Shown here piece after piece: positions 1 to 6,019 of a stretch of 9,787 nucleotides of DNA. The stretch comes from Spirochaeta sp. (GTDB taxonomy: Bacteria; Spirochaetota; Spirochaetia; DSM-27196; Alkalispirochaetaceae). The notes under the pieces were generated by a model, which did not search any database, was not told the origin of the DNA, and saw nothing but the letters and a program-made list of their open reading frames with translations. The stretch covers positions 1-9,787 of the forward strand of contig JAQIBO010000293.1 of the NCBI GenBank assembly GCA_027859055.1, given 5' to 3'. Position 1 is the stretch's first letter. Each line of letters starts with the position of its first letter. The translations under genes and the position numbers were made by a program.

Positions 1-135
1 GGAAATCGCGGCGGCGGGCAGAAAGGCGGAGACTATTGTGGCGGTGATGATTTTCCCGACGGAATCCAGTATAGATTGGAATTTTGCACCAGTCATACGG
101 AACGCGTCTCGCCGGCGCACGTAAACAAAAAATGA
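1..135 (+). CDS. ssb: Single-stranded DNA-binding protein, C-terminal end (partial)
   Basis: This is the last 44 codons of a gene that enters from the left edge, open in frame 1 to the TGA at 133-135. The visible part begins with a Gly-rich stretch (GNRGGGQKGG) leading into an acidic GGDDFPDGI, which matches the disordered linker and acidic tip of bacterial SSB. SSB coats single-stranded DNA and recruits replication and repair proteins through a C-terminal tip, typically DDIPF. Position just before rpsR fits the rpsF-ssb-rpsR order. The oddity is that the frame does not stop at the tip but runs on for about 23 more residues of unrelated sequence (QYRLEFCTSH...). A -1 shift at 64-68 would instead read DDFPDGIPV then TAG (72-74). 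The identity rests on the tail and context only, because the OB-fold lies outside the window. Confidence 0.72.
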   Translation, partial: GNRGGGQKGGDYCGGDDFPDGIQYRLEFCTSHTERVSPAHVNKK

Positions 136-138
136 TTC

Positions 139-144
139 AGGAGG
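139..144 (+). promoter_or_regulatory. Shine-Dalgarno site that sets the rpsR start
   Basis: A perfect AGGAGG lies here. It directly abuts an in-frame ATG at 145, leaving no spacer, but sits 6 nt upstream of the GTG at 151. Normal spacing therefore favours GTG 151 as the true start of rpsR. Confidence 0.75.
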
Positions 145-150
145 ATGGAA

Positions 151-486
151 GTGTCCGACGATAGCAGGAACAGGAATTACAGCGACGGTCGTGACGGTCG
201 TGACGGCCGCGATGGTCGTGATGGGCGAGACGGTCGTGGAGATGACCGAGACGGAGGACGAGGGTTTCGTCCCCGCGGTCGCAGCCACTTTCGGAAGAAA
301 GTTGACAAGATCAAGACCCAGAATCTCACAATCGATTACAAACAGCCGGAAATTCTTCGGCGGTTTCTCACCGAAAGCGGGAAGATCCTGCCGCGCCGTA
401 TCACCGGGACCTCCGCCAAAAACCAGCGGAAACTCGTCCGCGAGATAAAGCGCGCGCGGTATCTCGGCCTGCTGCGGATGGGTTGA
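151..486 (+). CDS. rpsR: Small ribosomal subunit protein bS18 with repetitive N-terminal extension
   Basis: bS18 is a 30S platform protein that packs next to bS6. The conserved core occupies roughly residues 45-111: HFRKK, then IDYKQPEILRRFLTESGKILPRRITG and the signature ending RARYLGLL. The protein is 111 residues from GTG 151, whereas typical bS18 is about 75-90. The extra length is an N-terminal tail containing six successive Asp-Gly-Arg units and further Arg/Gly/Asp-rich sequence. The N-terminal cysteine seen in many bS18 proteins (RKFC in E. coli) is replaced (FRKKVD), so no zinc-type CxxC is present. GTG 151 is preferred over ATG 145 because of the spacing to the AGGAGG. The stop lies 13 nt before the next gene. 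Identity is certain; the start choice is an inference from spacing. Confidence 0.95.
   Translation: MSDDSRNRNYSDGRDGRDGRDGRDGRDGRGDDRDGGRGFRPRGRSHFRKKVDKIKTQNLTIDYKQPEILRRFLTESGKILPRRITGTSAKNQRKLVREIKRARYLGLLRMG
184..237 (+). repeat. Six tandem 9-bp units encoding Asp-Gly-Arg
   Basis: Six head-to-tail 9-bp units based on GACGGTCGT lie in frame within rpsR. Units 1, 2 and 6 are identical; units 3-5 differ mostly at third codon positions yet still encode DGR. Synonymous divergence suggests that the peptide is retained and that this is not only a recent slippage product. The array could still change in copy number without disturbing the frame. Confidence 0.9.
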
Positions 487-499
487 GCGCGCGGCGTTG

Positions 500-1456
500 A
501 TGGAACTACGTGGAGTGAACCTCCGGAGTCTCACTCCCTTGCTCTGGTATGCCGGAGCGAGTGCCGTGTTGTTCTATTCCGGGATGTTCGCGTTTTTGTT
601 TGCGGTGCCGGTCCAGGTGGCGTTTTCCCGCCGCGGCACCGATCAGGGCGTCGCAACTACGATTATCACCGGGCTGGTAATCCTTGTTGTACACCTGCTT
701 CAGGCGCTGCGATTTGAAACAGCGGGAAATGAGGCAATTCGAATCCTGTTTTTGGATTCGCTCATGCCGATTGGGCTGCTTGCGGGGCTGACGCTGTTCA
801 ATCTCGCGAAAGGGTACGAGTGGTGGATTCGTATCGTTGTTGCCGGGGCTATTGCGGTCCTTGGGGCGTTTCCCAGTTTGCGTCTGCTTCATGAGGCGGC
901 AACGGGTAACGGAGCACTGGCGGAACAGATGACGTCTATGCTGTCGGTGCTCGGTATCAACGAAAACGCCCAACAGTGGATCGAGATGGTTCAACGGGTC
1001 GTTTTCAATTCGATTGGTCTTGGTGTGACCGTTGCGATCGCCGCCAACTGGTGGATCGGGCGCAACTTCGCATCCCGCGGTAACGCGCCGGTCGCTGTTT
1101 TGAGGCGGGCCACCGTTCCGGACCAGTTGATCTGGAGCGTTATCCTGGGTATGGCGGTTGTCGTTACCGGCTGGATCGGTACGGTACCGGTGTGGACCGA
1201 GGTAATCGGCTGGAACGTATTGCTGGTCGGCAGTTTTCTGTTTGCCGTCCAGGGAATCGGGCTCGCCCAGCACCTGCTTGTTCGGCGAGGTGTCGGACCG
1301 GCGGGAGAGCGGTGGGTGCTCACGGGAGCGCTGATTCTGTTGTTTCTGCCGGGGCTCAATATCGTGGTAAGCATCGGCTTACCGCTTTTCGGAATGAGCG
1401 AACTGTGGATAGACTATAAAAGGGGAGAATCGCATGAAAGTAATACTGAACAATGA
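500..1456 (+). CDS. DUF2232 (YybS-like) multi-pass membrane protein
   Basis: This is a polytopic inner-membrane protein of 318 residues from ATG 500, or 319 from the adjacent TTG at 497. Hydrophobic segments suggest about eight membrane spans, at roughly residues 16-40, 52-70, 83-104, 109-127, 167-187, 210-230, 236-258 and 273-300. The C-terminus GMSELWIDYKRG resembles the conserved tail of DUF2232 proteins, and these are often found near rplI and dnaB (recalled family knowledge). Its molecular role is unknown. It starts 13 nt after rpsR without a clear Shine-Dalgarno site, so it may be translated by coupling. Its last 23 nt overlap the start of rplI in another frame, placing the rplI ribosome-binding site inside this gene. 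The coding call is strong because the frame is long and the hydrophobic pattern regular. The family assignment is moderate. Confidence 0.7.
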   Translation: MELRGVNLRSLTPLLWYAGASAVLFYSGMFAFLFAVPVQVAFSRRGTDQGVATTIITGLVILVVHLLQALRFETAGNEAIRILFLDSLMPIGLLAGLTLFNLAKGYEWWIRIVVAGAIAVLGAFPSLRLLHEAATGNGALAEQMTSMLSVLGINENAQQWIEMVQRVVFNSIGLGVTVAIAANWWIGRNFASRGNAPVAVLRRATVPDQLIWSVILGMAVVVTGWIGTVPVWTEVIGWNVLLVGSFLFAVQGIGLAQHLLVRRGVGPAGERWVLTGALILLFLPGLNIVVSIGLPLFGMSELWIDYKRGESHESNTEQ

Positions 1457-2144
1457 CGTCGAAAACCTCGGTGAAGAGGGAGACATCTGCGACGTCGCGC
1501 CGGGATACGCCCGGAACTTCCTTCTTCCGAAGGGCCTTGTCCTGGAACACAACGCGCGAAATATTGCGGTGCTTGAGGAACGGCGCGCGGACATCGACAA
1601 ACGCAAGGAAGATAAACGTAAAGAAGCTGCCGGCGTGAAAGAACGAATTGAGTCGGAACCGATGAAGATCAGCATGACCGCCGGGACCAACGGCAAGCTC
1701 TTCGGCTCGGTCACTCCGGCAACGATCCAGGAACAGCTTGCAGCTTCCGGTATCGAAATAGAACGCAAACGCATTGATATTTCGGAAAAGAGCCTCAAGA
1801 CCGTTGGAAATTTCAAGGTGCGGATCAGACTGTACGGCGACGAAGAGGCGGTTCTGACCGTTTCGGTGGAAGCGAGCAACGCCCGGGAAATCGAAAAGGA
1901 AATGGCCAAAGAGGCGGAACAGGCCGGGGTCGAGGCGAGCACGGCGGACGCCGAGACGGGAGATGAGGCCGAGCTCGATCCGGAGATGATCGCCATGCGC
2001 GCTGCAGCGGCAGATGCCGAAGAAAGTGAAGCCGCCGACGAAGCCGCCGACGAAGCCGCCGCTGATAACGAAGAGGTGACCGAAGAGGTGACCGAAGAGG
2101 GCGCCTCAGACGACGAAGAGACGCCGGACGAGTCCGACGCATAG
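1434..2144 (+). CDS. rplI: Large ribosomal subunit protein bL9 with long acidic C-terminal extension
   Basis: bL9 binds 23S rRNA at the base of the L1 stalk and affects frame maintenance. The N-terminal domain is clear (MKVILNNDVENLGEEGDI, then VAPGYARNFLLPKGL at residues 21-35). It is followed by the charged connecting helix (about 41-75) and the C-terminal domain (about 76-147, including GKLFGSVT and VGNFKVRIRLY). Typical bL9 is close to 150 residues. This one has 236, with roughly the last 89 being Ala/Glu/Asp-rich and almost free of positive charge. GGGGAG at 1422-1427 is spaced 6 nt from the ATG. The start lies inside the end of the upstream membrane-protein gene (23-nt overlap), and the stop is 9 nt before dnaB. 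The tail contains two 12-bp tandem repeats and reads as disordered. Confidence 0.97.
   Translation: MKVILNNDVENLGEEGDICDVAPGYARNFLLPKGLVLEHNARNIAVLEERRADIDKRKEDKRKEAAGVKERIESEPMKISMTAGTNGKLFGSVTPATIQEQLAASGIEIERKRIDISEKSLKTVGNFKVRIRLYGDEEAVLTVSVEASNAREIEKEMAKEAEQAGVEASTADAETGDEAELDPEMIAMRAAAADAEESEAADEAADEAAADNEEVTEEVTEEGASDDEETPDESDA
2028..2099 (+). repeat. Two 12-bp tandem repeats in the rplI tail
   Basis: GAAGCCGCCGAC occurs at 2028-2039 and 2040-2051, with a 9-nt partial third copy at 2052-2060, encoding EAAD units. After a short spacer, GAAGAGGTGACC occurs at 2070-2081 and 2082-2093, followed by the partial GAAGAG at 2094-2099, encoding EEVT units. Copies are exact at the nucleotide level, which suggests recent slippage or duplication. 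All preserve the reading frame. Confidence 0.9.
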
Positions 2145-2153
2145 TCGCCGTCC

Positions 2154-3494
2154 ATGGAAGGACGGGTACCACCACATAATATTGATGCCGAGGTAGCCAC
2201 CCTCGGCGCCGTTTTGTTGGATCCTCCGGCGCTGACACGAGTTGTCGACTACGTGCGCCCGGGGGATTTTTATCGTCAGGCCAACGGCCGTGTTTTTGAA
2301 GCGATTCTCAAGCTGTGGGATCGCGGCGAAAGCATCGATCTGATCACCCTCACCAACGAACTGCAAGCCGAAGGGCAACTTGAACGTGCCGGTGGTGCAG
2401 CCTACATATCCTCTCTTACCACCGAGGTGCCGACCAGTGCCAACGTGGAGTACTACGCGCAGATTGTTCAACAGGCCAGCCTGCGCCGTCGTCTGATTTC
2501 CCTTGCCGCAGAGGTCTCGGAGCGCTGCTTCGATGACACGATCCCGACGCGACACGTTATCGAAGAAGCGGAGCGCCGCATTTTTGAACTGGCTGAAACA
2601 AACCAGACCCGCGGATTTCAGGCTGCCAAAGAGGTGGTGAAACGAACCGTGGCGGCGATCGAAAAACTTTACCACAACCAGGAAGACTACACCGGAGTGG
2701 CAACCGGTTTTCATGCCCTGGACAACATGACCAGTGGATTTCAGGATAGTGAGTTTATCGTCATCGGCGCGCGTCCCTCTGTCGGAAAGACCGCCTTTGC
2801 ATTGTCCATGGCGGCGAACATCTCTATCGCCCACAAAATTCCGGTGGGGTTTTTCACCCTGGAAATGAGTGATATGGCGTTGATGCAACGGCTGGTGGCA
2901 GGGGAGGCGCGTATCGGTAGCCAGGTGATCCGAACCGGAATGTTGCGGCCGTCCGATTTTGCAAATTTAACGAACGCCGCGGGACGTATCTATGAGGCGC
3001 CGCTGTGGATCTCCGATACGCCGGGAATGCGGCTACTGGACCTGCGGGCGCAGGCGCGTCGAATGGTGAGTCAACATGGCGTGCGGATCATCTTTGTCGA
3101 CTACATCACCCTTATTACCAACGAAAATGCGGAACTGGCACGGCATGAACAGATCGCAGAGGTATCCCGGTCGCTGAAAGCACTGGCGCGGGAGCTGGAA
3201 GTTCCGGTGGTGGCGTTGTCGCAGGTCAGCCGGGACACGGAGGGAAAGCGACCAATGCTATCCAACATCAGGGAGTCCGGCAGTATCGAACAGGATGCTG
3301 ATGTGGTACTGTTTCTGCATCGCGAGCGTAATCTGGATCAGGAGTCCACGGAAAGTATGAGCGTCATTGAGACCGAGCTGATCGTTGCAAAACAGCGAAA
3401 CGGTCCGGTAGGGACGATCAAGATCGCGTTTGTTCCGCGGTATACCAAGTTTGACAATCTTGCCGATGATTTTGCGCAGGGGGCTGAGGGATGA
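2154..3494 (+). CDS. dnaB: Replicative DNA helicase DnaB
   Basis: DnaB is the hexameric 5'-3' helicase that unwinds DNA at the replication fork and recruits primase. At 446 residues it has the normal length for the family. The N-terminal domain starts with PPHNIDAEVATLGAVLLD, matching the usual PPHsieAEqsvLGglmld. The RecA-like ATPase domain has Walker A GARPSVGKT (residues 205-213, catalytic K212), a Walker B strand ending in D316 (IFVDYITLI), and the canonical SNIRESGSIEQDADVV motif. The conserved late motif KQRNGPVGT is followed by FVPRYTKFDNL. The frame is continuous, with no intein. The Walker B context reads DYITL where many DnaB proteins have DYLQL. No good Shine-Dalgarno site is visible in the 9-nt gap after rplI, suggesting translational coupling. 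The stop overlaps the next gene as ATGA. Confidence 0.98.
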   Translation: MEGRVPPHNIDAEVATLGAVLLDPPALTRVVDYVRPGDFYRQANGRVFEAILKLWDRGESIDLITLTNELQAEGQLERAGGAAYISSLTTEVPTSANVEYYAQIVQQASLRRRLISLAAEVSERCFDDTIPTRHVIEEAERRIFELAETNQTRGFQAAKEVVKRTVAAIEKLYHNQEDYTGVATGFHALDNMTSGFQDSEFIVIGARPSVGKTAFALSMAANISIAHKIPVGFFTLEMSDMALMQRLVAGEARIGSQVIRTGMLRPSDFANLTNAAGRIYEAPLWISDTPGMRLLDLRAQARRMVSQHGVRIIFVDYITLITNENAELARHEQIAEVSRSLKALARELEVPVVALSQVSRDTEGKRPMLSNIRESGSIEQDADVVLFLHRERNLDQESTESMSVIETELIVAKQRNGPVGTIKIAFVPRYTKFDNLADDFAQGAEG

Positions 3495-3772
3495 ACCTTG
3501 AAAAGATGTTTTCCTTTGAAGAGATGACCAATGAGGCGGAACGGTTGGTAATAGAAGAGTTGGGGACTCAATTGGAGCAGTTAACGGGCTCCGTGTGTCT
3601 CTCCGAAGAGTGCGTCCTGGATATGGCCGCGTACGCCCTGAACCACGTACAACCGTTGTATCGCGTCAACTTGCTGGGCCGTTTGTATGCTCAGTCCCTC
3701 GGCGACGAACACAAAGAAGAGATTCGTCACGCCGTAGCCGACGCGATCAGTAAAGTTTCCCGCGACAAGTAA
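3491..3772 (+). CDS. ComFB-family small protein, candidate cyclic-dinucleotide receptor
   Basis: This 93-residue protein matches the late-competence ComFB family. An N-terminal helix (EEMTNEAERLVIEELG) is followed by a cysteine pair C36/C41 in VCLSEECVLDMAA, then ALNHVQPLYRVN, and a C-terminal helix (IRHAVADAISKVS). This parallels the family pattern CxxDIxALALNxLPPxYV followed by a helix. ComFB was named from the Bacillus comF operon, but work on cyanobacterial members supports binding of cyclic dinucleotides (family knowledge; not shown for this protein). The ATG overlaps the dnaB stop as ATGA, and AGGGGG at 3478-3483 gives 7-nt spacing, so it is probably translated with DnaB. It is the last gene of the plus-strand cluster. 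No competence genes are nearby, so a role in DNA uptake is not indicated. Confidence 0.8.
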   Translation: MNLEKMFSFEEMTNEAERLVIEELGTQLEQLTGSVCLSEECVLDMAAYALNHVQPLYRVNLLGRLYAQSLGDEHKEEIRHAVADAISKVSRDK

Positions 3773-3784
3773 AGAGAACGGCGC

Positions 3785-6013
3785 TTACGAGGACGGGGCA
3801 GGGGCGTCGTCAAACGGATCAAATTCCCGTCCCGGCTGGTCCCGGTCGGGATCCCGGCCGGATTCGAACCGGTCTCCCGGGACCGGGCGGTCGCTGGATG
3901 CTTCCTCGGGAACGCGGAGGCGCAGGCGTTCGAGAGCGTCCGTGGCACTCTGTTCTGTTGCCCCGGACAGACTCAGATAACGCGTGGTCGCCAGGCTGCC
4001 GCGAGATGCAAAGAAGCGTCCGTCCGGGCGGACGGCAAGCCACCCGCCGGATCCCACGCTATCGATAATGTAGAGGTCAAGTACTTGCTCACCGGTAGAA
4101 CGGGCGATCACTGAAACGGTCCCGTCTCGGTTCACACTGTACAGATACGAGCCATCTTGAAAAATACGGGCAGGAATATGCGCGGGGTTCCGGCGCAATT
4201 CCGACACACGCGTCCCGTCCCACGTCAGGATACCGCCGCGGTCGTCGAGGGTGGTGTACGCCGTACCCGTAACGGGGTCAACGATCACGGTCGCATCCAG
4301 GTATTCCCCGGGGATCTCCAGAATTACCCGACTCCGTTGGAACGCCGCGCCCTCAAAGATCTCAATAACTGTAGAAATACCACCCTCGGGCGGGCGTTTT
4401 ATTCCGATCGAAAAGAGGCGGCCGCGTCGGGCGTCGTAGGTAAGCCGGAAGACCAGATCGGTGGTAGTATCAAGTGCGACCGTTTCGCCGGTGTCGGTAT
4501 CCACTCGCAGAACTGAAGAGTCAAAGATTCCGTCTTCGGCTTTTCCAACGAACATGCCGCGGACGGTAAGAATTCCAGTCTGTAAACCTCGGCCACGGTA
4601 TGAAAACAGCTCCGCTCCGGTTCGCGTATCGTGAAGTTCTATTCGACCCGAACGGTCCAAAAAGAGGACGCGCTGATCGTACACGTCGATCGTCTGTAGA
4701 GATTCCGGGGGGACCACTTCAGACGGGGAGACGATGCTGCGACGAAAGTCGAACCGTCGGATTGCATTGTCCCGGTCCGCTCCCGGCGTCCAGAGAAGGT
4801 CTACTCCGCGGTCGTCCGGAAGAAATCGACCGGAAGAAGTTGCCTCGAGACCGGTGGTGCGGTACCGGGCGTACTCGGTTTCGCCCGGATCCTGCTCGGA
4901 ATCAAAGAAATCACTGGTGATTGAGATGATCTGGTCCGCAGCAAGGACGTGCAGCGTACTATCGGCCACGGCAAGATCAGCAACCGGTTCAACCCGGTTG
5001 GCCGCCATCGTTTGTGGGCGCAGTTCAAACGGGAGCCATCTCAGGAGAGACCCGTCGGCAGCGCCGGCAAACATGTCCCGCGCGGCAAACAGGAACGGAT
5101 GTGCCTCTTCGGGGATTGTACGGCGCGTTGTGTAGCGCCGTTGAAGCTCACCGGCGGAGCCCCCGTCGGTGGTGGTCGGATCGGAAAAACGAAAACGGCG
5201 AACCGATCGTGCACCGCCATAGTCGCGGGACACCACAACGACATCACCATCGGCGCGGTCGACGTGAATCTCTCGAATCTCACCGGCCACAACATCTGAA
5301 GCGGTCTCTCCGGAGAGGAGGTCAAGAACGATAAGACGGCCGTCGTCCGATTCAGCCACCGCGTACCGCGTGACGTTGAGGAGGTGCAGGTTACTGAGCC
5401 CGGTCGGACCACTGAAGCGCCCCGCCTCGCGCCCGGTCACCACCGTTCGATATACGATGTCACCCGACGAGGGAGCGTAGGTCATGATGCGCTCCTCACT
5501 GCGCGCGATTACGAACCACGTCACGATCCCCGTAGTCTGCCGCAGAAACGGTAACTCCCGTCCGCTGTTTCCGTCCAACACGCGAATGCTTCGGAAATTG
5601 GGGGTGGAATAGACGAGGTATGAGCCCTGGGATGACACATCGAGGTGCAGCACTTCATCCGTCGGTATATGGAGAAACTCACGCTCGCCTGTTTTCCAGT
5701 TCCACAGGGAGATGCGGTGATTTCGACCATCCGAAGCGTATACGGCGACGCGTTCACCGTCGGGATACGGCACGATTTTCCTGACCGGTAGGATTGCAGC
5801 GTGGATACTCTGTACCAGTCGTTCAGAATCGGAGTCCCAGATAATAACTTTCCCATCGTTCCCGCCGGAGTAGACGGTGGAGGGATCGGTACCAAACACA
5901 AGGTCAGTAATCGGTCCGACATGAGCGGTCCGGACGTGAACCAACGGTTGTGCCGAAAGCGCGATCGTCAAAAGAAAAAACAACGTCAGGGAAATCGGTA
6001 AGCGGATTTTCAT
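3785..6013 (-). CDS. Exported WD40-like beta-propeller protein of unknown function
   Basis: This 742-residue protein has an N-terminal signal peptide (MKIRLPISLTLFFLLTIALSAQ, probable cleavage after about residue 21), so it should act in the periplasm or on the outer surface. The first repeat (about 30-60) is WD40-like: AHVGPITDLVF, YSGGNDGKVIIWD. Weaker blade-like beta repeats continue to about residue 670, enough for two propellers. Near the C-terminus GGWLAVRPDGRFFASRG resembles the WxaxxPdGyyxaS element of some WD40 proteins. The last roughly 40 residues are Asp/Pro/Arg-rich and look disordered. The protein contains no cysteine at all. The start at 6013 lies 6 nt after the rseP stop, with GGGGG (6023-6027) as a weak ribosome-binding site that overlaps the end of rseP, so it is likely co-translated with rseP. 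No enzyme motif was found; a scaffolding or binding role is an inference. Confidence 0.85.
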   Translation of the reverse strand: MKIRLPISLTLFFLLTIALSAQPLVHVRTAHVGPITDLVFGTDPSTVYSGGNDGKVIIWDSDSERLVQSIHAAILPVRKIVPYPDGERVAVYASDGRNHRISLWNWKTGEREFLHIPTDEVLHLDVSSQGSYLVYSTPNFRSIRVLDGNSGRELPFLRQTTGIVTWFVIARSEERIMTYAPSSGDIVYRTVVTGREAGRFSGPTGLSNLHLLNVTRYAVAESDDGRLIVLDLLSGETASDVVAGEIREIHVDRADGDVVVVSRDYGGARSVRRFRFSDPTTTDGGSAGELQRRYTTRRTIPEEAHPFLFAARDMFAGAADGSLLRWLPFELRPQTMAANRVEPVADLAVADSTLHVLAADQIISITSDFFDSEQDPGETEYARYRTTGLEATSSGRFLPDDRGVDLLWTPGADRDNAIRRFDFRRSIVSPSEVVPPESLQTIDVYDQRVLFLDRSGRIELHDTRTGAELFSYRGRGLQTGILTVRGMFVGKAEDGIFDSSVLRVDTDTGETVALDTTTDLVFRLTYDARRGRLFSIGIKRPPEGGISTVIEIFEGAAFQRSRVILEIPGEYLDATVIVDPVTGTAYTTLDDRGGILTWDGTRVSELRRNPAHIPARIFQDGSYLYSVNRDGTVSVIARSTGEQVLDLYIIDSVGSGGWLAVRPDGRFFASRGSLATTRYLSLSGATEQSATDALERLRLRVPEEASSDRPVPGDRFESGRDPDRDQPGREFDPFDDAPAPSS
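3842..3886. repeat. Two adjacent GC-rich inverted repeats near the convergent gene ends
   Basis: The first (3842-3861) is a 20-bp near-palindrome around the 10-bp perfect core CGGGATCCCG, with CCGG arms and one mismatched pair that becomes a U-G wobble in plus-strand RNA. The second (3869-3886) has perfect 6-bp arms CCGGTC and GACCGG around a 6-nt loop. Both lie inside the last codons of the propeller gene, 70-114 nt past the ComFB stop on the plus strand. There is no T-tract, so a classical intrinsic terminator is not supported. Confidence 0.55.
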
Positions 6014-6019
6014 CGGATA

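Noticed and set aside
145..150. ATG at 145 as the start of rpsR
   Set aside because: It directly abuts the AGGAGG with no spacer; GTG at 151 has a normal 6-nt spacing.
184..237. Repeat array as a possible CRISPR or regulatory repeat
   Set aside because: Units are 9 bp, contiguous without spacers, and in frame within rpsR, so this is a coding tandem repeat.
487..499. Promoter or Shine-Dalgarno site before the membrane-protein gene
   Set aside because: The 13-nt gap is GC-rich with no AGGAGG-like or -10-like sequence; coupling to rpsR is more likely.
1379..2200. Long Ser/Ala-rich minus-strand reading frame opposite rplI
   Set aside because: It is the antisense image of the biased Glu/Ala-rich rplI codons, has no recognisable domain, and lies entirely over well-identified genes.
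2106..2888. 260-codon minus-strand reading frame opposite dnaB
   Set aside because: It lies opposite conserved dnaB, shows no recognisable motif, and would require overlap with a certain gene over its whole length.
2760..3120. Possible intein in dnaB
   Set aside because: dnaB is a frequent intein host, but Walker A through Walker B are continuous at normal spacing and the protein has normal length.
3842..3886. Classical Rho-independent terminator
   Set aside because: The hairpins are GC-rich, but neither is followed by a T-run on either strand, so only inverted repeats are reported.
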